Shown here: positions 24,860 through 34,242 of the stretch, one piece after another
Position numbering within the stretch: the stretch's first letter is position 1
Layout of the letters: the number at the start of each line of letters is the position of its first letter
Assembly: GCA_011389535.1 (NCBI GenBank)
Contig: JAABUE010000002.1
Coordinates: 1-58,811, forward strand
Direction: 5' to 3'
DNA: 58,811 nucleotides
DNA from: Anaerolineales bacterium
GTDB lineage: Bacteria > Chloroflexota > Anaerolineae > Anaerolineales > Villigracilaceae
Program-made: the position numbers and the translations under genes
The notes under the pieces: model-generated
What the model was told of the DNA's origin: nothing
The model's database searches: none
What the model saw: only the letters and a program-made list of their open reading frames with translations

Positions 24860-25594
24860 CTACCCTTTTTCCACCACCCAAAAATGCGATAGTCCCAGCC
24901 CTTTTAAAGGTGTTTTTTCCAAAAATTGCAGAATTCCACGCAGTACTTTCCCGAAGACACCAAAGCGGGCAATGATGTTGTCGTACGCGCCGAAAATGAT
25001 GCTTTGCTCTATAAATTCCACAGGCAAGCCTGTAAACAGCTTTTCAAGATCACGCCTGGAATAAACTTTTACGTGCGGGGCGAGTCTATCCCGCCATTTG
25101 CGGGGCAGATAATTTATGAAGGGCTTATTGCCGAAATAATATTTTCCATTCCAAAAAATACCATGTGTCTCGACAGGATAGCCGCGGTTGGGGGCGAAGA
25201 GCACCATCCGCCCGCCGGGTTTGAGCGCGCGCAGCATCTCGCGCACGGCTAGGGCATCGTCCCGGACGTGTTCGAGCACTTCGTGACTCAAGATCAGGTC
25301 AAAGGCGTCGGAGGGAAGCGGGAGGGCTTCGCCTGCAGCGTTGAGAATGTCCGGGGAGCGAGTCCCTGCTTCGGCGGCGCGCTCGAAATCGTATTCCAAT
25401 CCAATAATACAACCGCCATAGGGAGCCAGGTGCTCTACGTACATACCCACCCCGCAGCCGTTCTCCAGGACCAGTCCCCGGATCCGTTCTCCAGCCGCAC
25501 GAACGATTATCTCCAGGCGGCGCTTTTGTCCTTCCCGCCATACATAAGACGGCTCACCGCGTAGCGCAGCTTTTTGCATATCCCGTTCAGTCAT
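24860..25594 (-). CDS. SAM-dependent methyltransferase
   Basis: Starting at MTERDMQKAALRG (25594) the protein has 244 residues; the frame is open to 25792 but that part does not resemble a protein of this family. Motif I is LENGCGVGMY, followed by GLEYDFERA, LSHEVLEHV and LKPGGRMVLFAPNRGYP, typical of class I methyltransferases of the UbiE/Coq5-like type. The C-terminal part has a hydrophobic/basic helix. The substrate is not known. It converges with the zinc-ribbon methyltransferase and is divergent from nusA. Confidence 0.85.
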   Translation of the reverse strand: MTERDMQKAALRGEPSYVWREGQKRRLEIIVRAAGERIRGLVLENGCGVGMYVEHLAPYGGCIIGLEYDFERAAEAGTRSPDILNAAGEALPLPSDAFDLILSHEVLEHVRDDALAVREMLRALKPGGRMVLFAPNRGYPVETHGIFWNGKYYFGNKPFINYLPRKWRDRLAPHVKVYSRRDLEKLFTGLPVEFIEQSIIFGAYDNIIARFGVFGKVLRGILQFLEKTPLKGLGLSHFWVVEKG

Positions 25595-25800
25595 GGGCAG
25601 AATTATACACGCCAGCTTGCTGTCATTTCCTAGATGGTGATATACGCGCAAGGCTTCAGCCTGACGCGGCAGTCTCCGTTTAATCGGATATATCACATTG
25701 GATGATTTTCTTTCATTAAACCGGGATTTGCCGCGCCACCTTTGGCGGTTCGCACACGCGCCTGTCTTACAGTGTAGACCATGACAGAACAATTAAAACC

Positions 25801-25829
25801 TTGCATCTCTTACCCATCTGTGCTAGAAT
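25801..25829 (+). promoter_or_regulatory. Promoter of the nusA-infB operon
   Basis: TTGCAT (25801-25806) and TAGAAT (25824-25829) are 17 bp apart, predicting a start near 25836 and a ~157-base leader before nusA. The stretch 25595-25800 shows no gene. Confidence 0.6.
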
Positions 25830-25864
25830 TTTACATGTAAGTGGCACCAATACCGGAAGCGTCG

Positions 25865-25942
25865 AAAAGTGGGCAACCCCCACTTTTCTGCTTGTAAAGC
25901 AAGTATCTTCTCAAGAAGATGGGGGCAGTGGGATAATCCCAC
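25865..25942 (+). promoter_or_regulatory. Hairpin-rich leader of nusA
   Basis: Three stems follow the promoter: AAAAGTGGG/CCCACTTTT (25865-25887), ATCTTCT/AGAAGAT (25905-25920) and GTGGG/CCCAC (25928-25942). The first and third share GTGGG/CCCAC and could swap partners, as an attenuator would. The first stem is followed only by TTTTCTG, a weak U-run. Confidence 0.45.
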
Positions 25943-25992
25943 AACCTAATTTATTGAAAAGATACGAAGAACTTAGATGGAGCAAGAATAGC

Positions 25993-27969
25993 ATGACGAA
26001 GAGCGAATTCGCCCTGGCTTTCAACGAAGTACTGGAAGATAAACAGCTACCCAAGGAAATTATCCTGGGAGCAATTGAGTCCGCCATGGTTTCAGCCTAC
26101 CGGCGGGCTGTCAACGCGTCCAGTGCGCAGCATGTGGAAGCCAAAATCGATCCCGAAACCGGACAGGTACTGATCTACGCCGAAAAGGAAGTGGTGGAAG
26201 ACATCGTTGACGATCGCACCGAAGTGACCTTGGAAGAAGCCCGGCGCTTCGATCCGGACGTCAACCTTGGTGATATGGCCGTCGTCGAAACCACCCCTGC
26301 GGATTTTGGCCGTGTTGCTGCGCAGACTGCGCGCCAGGTCATCCAACAGCGCATCCGCGAGGCTGAGCGCGCCGCGCAGATGGAGTACTTCGACAAGCAA
26401 TCGGGCGAGATCGTCAGCGGTGTAGTGCAGGCTACCAATGCCCAGTCAACAACCGTAGGCCTGGATATGAAGGCTGAAGGCATGTTGCCGGGCAACCAGC
26501 GCATCCCCGGCGAACGATATAAGATGCATGACCGTATTCGCGCGGTGGTGCTGGAAGTGAAAGACGGTTCGCGTGGCCCGCAGATCATCCTTTCGCGCTC
26601 GCATCGTAATTTCCTGCGCCGGTTGCTGGAGAACGAGGTTCCTGAGATTTATCACGGAATCGTTGAGGTCCGTGCGATTGCGCGCGAGCCGGGACAGCGC
26701 GCCAAAGTAGCCGTCATGGCTACCCAACCTGGCGTCGATCCGGTGGGCGCTTGTGTGGGCATCAAAGGTGTCCGCATTCAGGCCATCGTCAAGGAATTGC
26801 ACGACGAAAAAATTGACATTATCCAGTGGGATCCTGACCCGGTAATCTATATTTCCAAGGCCATCAGCCCGGCGCGTGTGAACGGCGTATTTCTATCAGA
26901 GACGCCCGATGCGGGCCGCACTGCGACTGTCGTGGTGCAGGAAGACCAGTTAAGCCTGGCGATCGGTCGCGATGGGCAGAACGCCCGCCTGGCCGCCAAG
27001 CTGACCGGCTGGCGTATCGACATCAAGTCACTGGTGGAAGCGGCTGGCGATTCGATCCGGAAACTACAAATAGATGCCGAGCTGGCTGAAATGCTCCCGG
27101 CCGTGGTGGAGACGGTCCCGGCCATCGAGCAGATCTTGACCAAAAAATCCGAAGGTCGCCCGGTCACGCCGGAAGAGTATACGCAACTATCTCAGTTCGT
27201 GGACCGGGTGGAACGCCGAACGATCCAGATCCAGGAAGAGGCGGCCCGCGTGGAAGAAGAGCGCGTGACGGCTGCCCGAGCTGAGATCCCTGCGGCCGCT
27301 TTCGAGATGTCGCTTTACGATGCAGGGATTAAGGAACATATTCTCAACATCCTGACCGAGGCTGAATTCGACACGGTCGGCAATTTATTGATGGCTTTGA
27401 AAATTGATCCGGATAAGGTGCTAGGGCTACCGGGCATTGGTCCCAAAGCTATGGAAAATATCCAGGAGTCTCTGGCTGCATTGACCTTCCCGGAACCTGA
27501 ACCTGATCCTGAGGCCCAGGATGGAGCCGAAATCGTTGCAGAAGAAGCTCCGGGTGCTGAGCAGGTAATAGAATCCGAAGAAATAGTTGAGTCGCCTGTC
27601 GGCGAGGAGCAGGCTATTGTGCCTGCGCAGGATGAAGCTCAGCCAGAGGCGGTTGCTGAAGGCGTGGTCGAAGCGCCTGCCGAAGAAAAAGCCAAAGAGA
27701 AGAAGTCCAAGAAGAAAGAAGAAGAAGCACTCAGTGAGGATGCGGACCTGGTCAAAGATGACGTTTCTTTAGACGAATTGTTCGCTCTAAAAGAGATGTT
27801 CCAGACCGGCCCTGCTACTGAAGAGGAAGAGGAAAGCGACGACAAGAAAAAGAAGGGTAAGAAGAAAAAGAAGAAGCACGTCGAAATTGAGTATGATGAA
27901 GAGCTTGGCGAAGTTGTCGCCCGCAAGAAACACAAGCGCGGCGAGGATGGCTTCGAGGAAAATTGGTAA
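25993..27969 (+). CDS. nusA: Transcription termination/antitermination factor NusA with charged tail
   Basis: The ATG at 25993 matches the usual NusA start; the open frame back to 25801 includes the promoter. The 658-residue protein has the N-terminal RNA-polymerase-binding domain (1-135), S1 domain (about 138-205), two KH domains (about 210-350, GVRIQAIVKEL and IGRDGQNARLAAKLTGW), then a region with a helix-hairpin-helix (LPGIGPKAMENI at about 485). The last ~160 residues are acidic and then lysine-rich (KKKKGKKKKKK) and unlike standard NusA. It heads the translation operon and acts on RNA polymerase pausing and termination. rimP, its common upstream partner, is missing. Confidence 0.95.
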   Translation: MTKSEFALAFNEVLEDKQLPKEIILGAIESAMVSAYRRAVNASSAQHVEAKIDPETGQVLIYAEKEVVEDIVDDRTEVTLEEARRFDPDVNLGDMAVVETTPADFGRVAAQTARQVIQQRIREAERAAQMEYFDKQSGEIVSGVVQATNAQSTTVGLDMKAEGMLPGNQRIPGERYKMHDRIRAVVLEVKDGSRGPQIILSRSHRNFLRRLLENEVPEIYHGIVEVRAIAREPGQRAKVAVMATQPGVDPVGACVGIKGVRIQAIVKELHDEKIDIIQWDPDPVIYISKAISPARVNGVFLSETPDAGRTATVVVQEDQLSLAIGRDGQNARLAAKLTGWRIDIKSLVEAAGDSIRKLQIDAELAEMLPAVVETVPAIEQILTKKSEGRPVTPEEYTQLSQFVDRVERRTIQIQEEAARVEEERVTAARAEIPAAAFEMSLYDAGIKEHILNILTEAEFDTVGNLLMALKIDPDKVLGLPGIGPKAMENIQESLAALTFPEPEPDPEAQDGAEIVAEEAPGAEQVIESEEIVESPVGEEQAIVPAQDEAQPEAVAEGVVEAPAEEKAKEKKSKKKEEEALSEDADLVKDDVSLDELFALKEMFQTGPATEEEEESDDKKKKGKKKKKKHVEIEYDEELGEVVARKKHKRGEDGFEENW

Positions 27970-28039
27970 AAACTATCACCCCGACCCTTTCCCGGTAAGC
28001 GGTACTTTTCCATTGTATCGAGACCCGGGAGAGGAATGA

Positions 28040-28372
28040 TTGGAAAAGGTGGCTAAGAAAACTGTTCAACGCGTAAAACATATTCCGCAGCGGACCTGTG
28101 TGGGCTGTCGCACGGTATTGTCGAAACGCCAGCTGACTCGTATTGTCCGCTCGCCTGATGGGGTGCAGGTGGACCAAACAGGGAAACTAACCGGGCGCGG
28201 TGCATATTTGCACGACCGGCGTTCCTGCTGGGAGCGAGGCTTGAAGGGCGCACTGGCGCACGCGTTGAAGACTGAACTGACCGCCGAAGACCGAGAGCGT
28301 TTGCAGGCTTTTATGGAAACGCTCCCGGAAGAGTCCGGTGAATTGAGCGTGGATGAACCCTTGAGCAAGTGA
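28040..28372 (+). CDS. rnpM: RNase P modulator RnpM (YlxR family)
   Basis: The 110-residue protein has the family motif RTCVGCRT near residue 19, then LTRIVRSPDG and GRGAYLH, all typical of YlxR/RnpM. The start is TTG at 28040, five bases after AGAGG; a GTG at 28049 is the alternative. The small RNA-binding protein is reported to modulate RNase P in Bacillus, and the gene lies between nusA and infB as in most bacteria. The acidic C-terminal ~30 residues are less conserved. Confidence 0.92.
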   Translation: MEKVAKKTVQRVKHIPQRTCVGCRTVLSKRQLTRIVRSPDGVQVDQTGKLTGRGAYLHDRRSCWERGLKGALAHALKTELTAEDRERLQAFMETLPEESGELSVDEPLSK

Positions 28373-28474
28373 CCGATTAATTTTCGCTCACGTGGCGCAT
28401 TTCCCGCTGACCGGGCCTGGCTTCGCAAAAATGGGGGGCGAAGCGTTAATGTGTAATCTACCAGGAGGTGGCAT

Positions 28475-30253
28475 ATGAGCGAAAACGGGAACAAAATCGA
28501 ACTCCCTGCCAACATCGTGATCCGAGATCTGGCACAGATCGTTGATCAAAGTCCCATTGATATCATCAAAAAACTGATGAGCAACGGTGTAATGGCAACC
28601 ATCAATCAAGCGGTGGATTTTGACACCGCGGCAATCGTGGTTGCCGAATACGGATATGATGCCGTCCCTGAAGTCTATGAAGAAGAAGTCAAGGAAGAAA
28701 CGGGTGAGATCCCGCTCTGGCGGCAGTTGATTGCAGACGAGGATCAATCCAATCTTGTCGAGCGTGCGCCGGTGGTTACCATCCTTGGGCACGTCGATCA
28801 TGGCAAAACTTCCCTGCTGGATGCCATTCGCGAGACAAACGTGGCGGCAGGCGAAGCAGGCGGTATTACCCAGCATATCAGCGCCTATCAGGTTGAAATG
28901 AAAGGGCGCACAATTTCATTCCTGGATACACCCGGTCATGCGGCTTTTACAGCCATGCGTGCGCGCGGCGCCCAGGGCGCAGATATTGTCATCCTGGTGG
29001 TGGCCGCTGATGATGGTGTCATGCCTCAGACCAAGGAAGCTATTGCGCATGCCAAAGCGGCGCGCGTGCCGATCGTGGTAGCTATGAATAAGATCGATAA
29101 GGCCAACGCCAACCCTGACCGTGTCAAGCAGCAACTGGCCGAACAGGAACTTGTCCCGGATGATTGGGGTGGCAGTATCATGGTCATCCCGGTCTCTGCC
29201 AAGGAAAAAGAAGGTATCGACGACCTGTTGGAAGCGGTCCTCTTGGTGACCGACAATACGGATATCCGTGCCAATCCCGATGGACGGACGATTGGGACGG
29301 TTATCGAAGCAGAAGTGGATAAGACCAAAGGCACGGTAGTAACCCTGCTGGTCCAGAACGGGACGCTTCAAATCGGGGACATTGTGGTGGCTGGCACCGC
29401 CTACGGGCGTTTGCGCGCCATGTTTGACTTCCGTGGAAAGCCCGTCAAAAAAGCAGGCCCGTCCACTCCGGTGGGCGTATTGGGACTGAACGATGTCCCG
29501 TCTGCGGGCGACCTGTTCCAGGTAGTCGGTTCGGATAAAGAAGCGCGCGATATTGTTACCGGGCGGCAAGATGCGCAAAAGCAACGTGTCCAATCCAAAA
29601 AGAAAGCCTCGTTGGAAGACCTGTTTGCCGCCTTCAAGGCCGGTGAAGCCAAGGAACTCGGCCTGATCATCAAAGCGGACGTGCAGGGTTCGCTCGAGCC
29701 GATCATTTCGGAAGTCGAAAAACTGGGCAAAGGCGAGATCGGCGTCAAGGTTTTGTACGCAGAAACGGGTAACATCGGTGAAAATGACGTCATGCTGGCT
29801 TCCGCTTCGAAGGCCATTGTCATCGGTTTCAGCGTGCAGGCAGATGTCGCCGCGCGGCGTCTGGCTGAAAAAGAAGGTATCTCGATCCGCCTGTATGATA
29901 TTATCTACCGCCTGACCGAGGATATCGAGAAAGCGCTCAAGGGTATGCTCGAGCCGGTAGTGACAGAGAAGGTGATTGGGCGTGCCGAAGTAATGGCTGT
30001 CTTCCCGATCTCGAAGGTCGGTAAGATCGCCGGTTGTAAAGTGCGCGAGGGCGAATTACGCCGTAACGCCAAGGTCCGCTTGATTCGCGGGGATGACCTG
30101 GTTTACGAAGGCGAAATGTCCTCGCTCAAGCATGAAAAAGAAGATGTGCGCGAAGTCCGTACCGGTTTTGAGTGTGGGGTTGGTTTGAAGAACTTCCACA
30201 ACATCGAAGTTGGTGACGAGATCGTGTGCTACGTTCTGGAGAAATCAGCGTAG
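28475..30253 (+). CDS. infB: Translation initiation factor IF-2 (short form)
   Basis: The 592-residue protein has a short IF2_N domain (about 10-62), the GTPase domain with GHVDHGKT (105-112), DTPGH and NKID, then domains II, III and the C-terminal fMet-tRNA-binding domain. The long variable N-terminal extension of many bacteria is absent, as in other short IF-2 proteins. It brings initiator tRNA to the 30S subunit. Shine-Dalgarno AGGAGG lies eight bases upstream. Confidence 0.98.
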   Translation: MSENGNKIELPANIVIRDLAQIVDQSPIDIIKKLMSNGVMATINQAVDFDTAAIVVAEYGYDAVPEVYEEEVKEETGEIPLWRQLIADEDQSNLVERAPVVTILGHVDHGKTSLLDAIRETNVAAGEAGGITQHISAYQVEMKGRTISFLDTPGHAAFTAMRARGAQGADIVILVVAADDGVMPQTKEAIAHAKAARVPIVVAMNKIDKANANPDRVKQQLAEQELVPDDWGGSIMVIPVSAKEKEGIDDLLEAVLLVTDNTDIRANPDGRTIGTVIEAEVDKTKGTVVTLLVQNGTLQIGDIVVAGTAYGRLRAMFDFRGKPVKKAGPSTPVGVLGLNDVPSAGDLFQVVGSDKEARDIVTGRQDAQKQRVQSKKKASLEDLFAAFKAGEAKELGLIIKADVQGSLEPIISEVEKLGKGEIGVKVLYAETGNIGENDVMLASASKAIVIGFSVQADVAARRLAEKEGISIRLYDIIYRLTEDIEKALKGMLEPVVTEKVIGRAEVMAVFPISKVGKIAGCKVREGELRRNAKVRLIRGDDLVYEGEMSSLKHEKEDVREVRTGFECGVGLKNFHNIEVGDEIVCYVLEKSA

Positions 30254-30293
30254 ATTTTATGGGTGGGAAAGAACCCCATCCAATCTGTGAACC

Positions 30294-30647
30294 ATGCCAT
30301 CAGGAATTAGACTTCAACGTATCGCGGACCGCATCCGCCAGGAACTCTCGGAAATGCTCATCCGTGAGATCAGTGACCCACGCCTGCACCAAATTTTCGT
30401 CACCGATGTAAAAGTGGACAAAGAACTGGCCTTTGCGGATGTCTATGTTTCGGCAGTTGAAGGGGCAGAGCGTTCCAAAGAAGTTTTGGAAGGTTTAAAG
30501 AGCGCCCGCGGTTTTCTGCGCCGGGCACTGGCCGCACGGATTGATTTGCGCACTTTCCCGCGCTTACGTTTTCACTGGGACCCAACCCCTGAAAATGCCG
30601 ACCAAATCGAGAAACTGTTGTCACAGTTGAAAAATAAAAACACTTAA
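30294..30647 (+). CDS. rbfA: 30S ribosome-binding factor RbfA
   Basis: The 117-residue protein shows the RbfA KH-type fold motifs: RIADRIRQELSEML, ISDPRL, VTDVKVDKELAFADVYVS and the C-terminal LRFHWD. It helps mature the 5' end of 16S rRNA. It lies 40 bases after infB in the standard order. Confidence 0.97.
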   Translation: MPSGIRLQRIADRIRQELSEMLIREISDPRLHQIFVTDVKVDKELAFADVYVSAVEGAERSKEVLEGLKSARGFLRRALAARIDLRTFPRLRFHWDPTPENADQIEKLLSQLKNKNT

Positions 30648-30666
30648 CGGAGTCTAAATAAAAGGA

Positions 30667-31623
30667 ATGGCTGAAGATATCACCGCAGCGATCAAAGATC
30701 GTTTAAGGGCTGCTCAAAAAATATTAATTACTTCACATGTTCGACCTGATGGTGATGCCGTCGGTTCCCTGCTTGGGCTGGGATTGGCTTTGCAGAACGC
30801 CGGGAAAACTGTCCAAATGGTGTTAGCTGACGGCGTTCCGTCCAGCTTCCGCTATCTGGAGGGTAGTGACCGCGTCCGAAAAGTACCGGATAGAGATTTT
30901 GACACATTCATTACTGTAGATTGCGCCGATTTCAAGCGTCTTGGCAAGCCGTTCCAGGACTTTGGCCAGCCAGACATCAATATCGACCATCACATCACCA
31001 ATGAGCGCTTCGGGATATTGAATTTGATCGAAGGGCAGGAAGTTGCAACCGCAGCCATCCTGACCAGTTATCTGCCGGTCTGGGGATATGAGATTACCCG
31101 GCCGATAGCGTCTGCCTTGCTGACCGGTATCATCACCGATACGCTTGGTTTCCGGACCTCGAACATCACGCCGGAAGCCTTGCGCCAGGCCGCAACGTTG
31201 ATGGAAACCGGCGTGAATCTGTCCGAGCTGTATATGCGCGGGCTTGTCCACCGCTCGTTTTCTTCGGCTCGTTATTGGGGTATGGGGCTTTCCAAGCTCG
31301 AGTCATCGGATGGCATTGTTTGGACCACCCTTTCGCTTGCAGACCGTAAAGCGAGCGGTTATGATGGCAATGATGACGCCGACCTGATCAATATGATCTC
31401 TGCAATTGAAGAAAATAAAGTAGGGTTGATTTTTGTCGAACAACGCGACAATCATGTGAAGATATCGTGGCGTGCGCTGGAACAGGGCGTTGACGTTTCA
31501 ACCGTTGCCAAACAGTTCGGTGGCGGGGGACATGCCGCCGCGGCCGGAGCCGATCTTCCTGGCGCGTTGAGCGAAATTCAACCAGTAGTGTTGGAAAAAA
31601 CAAAAGAGATGTTGGGGCTTTAA
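30667..31623 (+). CDS. nrnA: NrnA-type DHH/DHHA1 phosphoesterase
   Basis: The 318-residue protein carries the DHH-family motifs SHVRPDGDAVGS (about 23-34), TVDCAD and NIDHHITN, and a C-terminal DHHA1 domain with GGGGHAAAAG. This matches bifunctional oligoribonuclease/pAp phosphatase NrnA, a manganese enzyme that degrades short oligonucleotides. The gene is often found between rbfA and truB, as here. Confidence 0.93.
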   Translation: MAEDITAAIKDRLRAAQKILITSHVRPDGDAVGSLLGLGLALQNAGKTVQMVLADGVPSSFRYLEGSDRVRKVPDRDFDTFITVDCADFKRLGKPFQDFGQPDINIDHHITNERFGILNLIEGQEVATAAILTSYLPVWGYEITRPIASALLTGIITDTLGFRTSNITPEALRQAATLMETGVNLSELYMRGLVHRSFSSARYWGMGLSKLESSDGIVWTTLSLADRKASGYDGNDDADLINMISAIEENKVGLIFVEQRDNHVKISWRALEQGVDVSTVAKQFGGGGHAAAAGADLPGALSEIQPVVLEKTKEMLGL

Positions 31624-31686
31624 CCCAAACAAACAAATATGTGTAATAATATGACAAGAAAGGGATGATTTAGGAGGAATTTGACC

Positions 31687-32616
31687 ATGAACAGTCAAGA
31701 CGTAAAGAACGCTATATCCGGCGTTTTGGTTGTGGACAAGCCTGTAGGCATGACATCGCATGACGTCGTGCAAGCCATTCGGAATGGGACAGGAATTCGT
31801 CGCGCGGGGCATACAGGAACGCTCGATCCGCGTGCCTCTGGCGTGTTGGTTGTTTTGATTGGTCCGGCAGTACGCCTGAGTGAATTCGTTTCTGCTTCGG
31901 ACAAACGCTATCAGGCCATTATTCGCCTGGGTAATTCAACCGATACCTATGACGCGGACGGCAAGTTTACCAGCCAGGAAATGCCTGTCAATGTGACGGA
32001 AGAAGAGTTCGAGAAGGTTCTCAAATCCTTCGAGGGCGAGATCGAACAAACCCCACCTCAGTATTCGGCCGTCAAGGTGAAGGGACGCAAAGCCTACGAT
32101 ATGGCCCGCAAAGGCGAGGAAGTTGAGCTTGAGCCCCGCCTGATTCAGGTGCATCATCTGGAAGTTCTTGAGTGGGCGCCGCCTGAAGTGGTTGTAGATG
32201 TGCACTGTTCATCCGGTACCTATGTGCGCTCGCTGGCCAATGATCTTGGCGAAACACTCGGCACGGGCGCTTATCTGGTCGGTCTGCGCCGCACCAAGAG
32301 CGGGCGTTTTACCTTGCGCGATGCGGTGCCGCTGCGTAAGCTGCAGGAGGCCTTCCAATCGGGCAACTGGTACCAGTATCTCATCCCGGCGGCAGAAGCC
32401 CTGGGCGATTGGGAAGCGATAGAACTCAACCCTGACGAGGTCGAAGAAGTCCGTCACGGGCACCGTGTAAAGGCAGACCCCGATACCAAGCTGGAAAGCT
32501 GGGTGCGCGGCGTCAGCACGCAGGGCGAACTGGTCGCTCTGATGCAATGCCTCGAGGGCGAAGAAGAAGGCTCGCGCGAATGGCAGCCTAAAAAAGTTTT
32601 CTTTCAATCCGGCTAA
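31687..32616 (+). CDS. truB: tRNA pseudouridine-55 synthase
   Basis: The ATG at 31687 is nine bases after AGGAGG and gives 309 residues. Motif GHTGTLDPRASG contains the catalytic Asp47; the PPQYSAVKVKGRKAYD and RSLANDLG segments are also diagnostic. It isomerises U55 of tRNA. The C-terminal ~65 residues form the usual PUA-like extension. Confidence 0.97.
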   Translation: MNSQDVKNAISGVLVVDKPVGMTSHDVVQAIRNGTGIRRAGHTGTLDPRASGVLVVLIGPAVRLSEFVSASDKRYQAIIRLGNSTDTYDADGKFTSQEMPVNVTEEEFEKVLKSFEGEIEQTPPQYSAVKVKGRKAYDMARKGEEVELEPRLIQVHHLEVLEWAPPEVVVDVHCSSGTYVRSLANDLGETLGTGAYLVGLRRTKSGRFTLRDAVPLRKLQEAFQSGNWYQYLIPAAEALGDWEAIELNPDEVEEVRHGHRVKADPDTKLESWVRGVSTQGELVALMQCLEGEEEGSREWQPKKVFFQSG

Positions 32617-32682
32617 ACTTTAAGAGCGGCGGTGCAAACTGCCACCCATCGACATTTTCAATCCTGAAAGCAATCAATTCGC

Positions 32683-33603
32683 ATGGAACACTACCGCTCT
32701 TTAGACGATGTTTACCTGCAAGATTCCTGGCTCACGATCGGTGTTTTTGATGGCGTCCATCGCGGGCACCAGGAAATTCTGGCGAATTTGACGGCAGGCG
32801 CTCACCAAAAGGAAGCGCCTGCCGTCGTTCTTACCTTTTGGCCGCATCCCGCGGTGGTGCTGGGGAAACGCTACGATTTGAAGACACTGACCACCCCAGA
32901 AGAGCGCGCTGACCTGCTCGGTGCGTTGGGTGTGGACGTGGTCATTACCCAGACATTTACCCCCGAATTTGCCAGACTCTCTGCCTGGGACTTTATGCGC
33001 CGCGTCTCCCGACGCCTGGGCCTGCGTTCGTTATGGATAGGGTATGACTTTGCCCTGGGCCACAACCGCGAAGGAGACCTGGAACGCCTGACCGAGATCG
33101 GGGAGGATTTGGGGTACAGCGTGCAGGCCATCGGTCCGGTGAAAAACGGCGAGGATGTGATCTCATCCAGCCTGATCCGGAAACGCATCAGCCTTGGACA
33201 GGTCGCTCATGCAGCCGAAAACCTGGGCCGTTTCTACGCCCTGAGCGGACCGGTCGTGCACGGCGATGGGCGCGGGCGCAGGATCAACATCCCCACCGCG
33301 AATATTGATTACCCCAAAGATAAGGTCATCCCGGTCAATGGAGTCTACGCCTGCTGGGCCTGGATTGGGGAGGAAAAACACCCTGCCGCGGTCAACATCG
33401 GCATCAACCCGACCTTCACCCCCGACAAAGAGACATCCAATGTGGAAGCCCACATCCTTGATTTTGATCGTGAGCTATACGGCCAGGAGCTGAAGCTGGA
33501 GTTCGTGGAGTATTTGAGGGAGGAGCTTAGGTTCAACAGCGTGGAGGCGCTGCTGGAACAGATCCACGCGGATATTGCGCAAACGAGAAAAATTCTGAAG
33601 TGA
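32683..33603 (+). CDS. ribF: Bifunctional riboflavin kinase/FAD synthetase
   Basis: The 306-residue protein has an N-terminal FAD synthetase domain (GVFDGVHRGHQE, TFWPHP, GYDFALGHNREG, SSSLIRK) and a C-terminal riboflavin kinase domain (GRRINIPTANI, GVYACW, VNIGINPTF). It makes FMN and FAD. It is the last gene of the nusA operon; its stop codon is the first base of the terminator stem. Confidence 0.97.
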   Translation: MEHYRSLDDVYLQDSWLTIGVFDGVHRGHQEILANLTAGAHQKEAPAVVLTFWPHPAVVLGKRYDLKTLTTPEERADLLGALGVDVVITQTFTPEFARLSAWDFMRRVSRRLGLRSLWIGYDFALGHNREGDLERLTEIGEDLGYSVQAIGPVKNGEDVISSSLIRKRISLGQVAHAAENLGRFYALSGPVVHGDGRGRRINIPTANIDYPKDKVIPVNGVYACWAWIGEEKHPAAVNIGINPTFTPDKETSNVEAHILDFDRELYGQELKLEFVEYLREELRFNSVEALLEQIHADIAQTRKILK

Positions 33604-33632
33604 CGGTCACCTTGGAGGTGACCGTCACTTTT
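33601..33632 (+). terminator. Terminator of the nusA-ribF operon
   Basis: TGACGGTCACC (33601-33611) pairs perfectly with GGTGACCGTCA (33617-33627) over a five-base loop, followed by CTTTT. The stem includes the ribF stop codon. Confidence 0.9.
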
Positions 33633-33727
33633 GGGTTCTCTACCTGTTCTCGCTCTTTTTTGCGACAGGAGTGGTCATTCGCATGCGAGAGACAATCGAA
33701 ACAATTACTTAGGGCTAAATTCGAGTA

Positions 33728-33952
33728 TTATTTCTCAAGGAATTCTTGTGGCGGAATATCCGCCTGCTTCAGAATTGCACGCAATGTACCTTCCGGCATG
33801 TCACCGGGATGGTTTGGGATGGTTGTAAACTTCCCAGATTTCGGGTTATGCCAAATTTCATGACTCCCTGCCGCATGACGAAAAAACTCAAAGCCAAAGG
33901 CCTTGAGTTTTTTAATGATTTGGCGATATTTGAAACCTGCCAATCGCCCCAT
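33728..33952 (-). CDS. hicA: HicA-family mRNA interferase toxin
   Basis: The 74-residue protein matches HicA: KLKAFGFEFFRHAAGSHEIW with the catalytic His at 31, then TIPNHPG and LRAILKQADI. Such toxins have a double-stranded RNA-binding-like fold and cut mRNA. The gene starts three bases after the hicB stop, giving the less common antitoxin-first order. Confidence 0.9.
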   Translation of the reverse strand: MGRLAGFKYRQIIKKLKAFGFEFFRHAAGSHEIWHNPKSGKFTTIPNHPGDMPEGTLRAILKQADIPPQEFLEK

Positions 33953-33955
33953 TTT

Positions 33956-34195
33956 TTATCCTCCAACGACAATAGGCAGATCAAAACTCTCTTTGACTTT
34001 GGGGAGTTTGATGTTAGTTTGCGCTTCTAACAGCTTGCGGGCCACGTCACGAGCGATTTCCACCGTCTCGGCAACGGTGCGACCCTGGGCAACCAATCCC
34101 TGCACATCGTCCGATGTAGCCAGGTATACGCCCTCTGGCAACTTTTCGATGTGCAGATGGATAATGCGTTCTTGATTCGATATGTTCAACATCAT
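33956..34195 (-). CDS. hicB: HicB-family antitoxin, short form
   Basis: The 79-residue protein (start at either of two adjacent ATGs, 34195 or 34192, after GAGAGG) has the partial RNase-H-like HicB fold: LPEGVYLATSDDVQGLVAQGRTVAETVEIARDV, here given only as a guide to LPEGVYLA and AQGRTV. No C-terminal helix-turn-helix or ribbon-helix-helix is present, so DNA binding and autoregulation would need another part. It is the first gene of a two-gene operon and should neutralise HicA. Confidence 0.85.
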   Translation of the reverse strand: MMLNISNQERIIHLHIEKLPEGVYLATSDDVQGLVAQGRTVAETVEIARDVARKLLEAQTNIKLPKVKESFDLPIVVGG

Positions 34196-34242
34196 TTACC
34201 TCTCAACTCTGTTGGGGCAAGTATAGCATAATCTGCATTGAG

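Noticed and set aside
28916-29593. 225-codon open frame on the minus strand
   Set aside because: Antisense to infB, whose GTPase motifs are intact.
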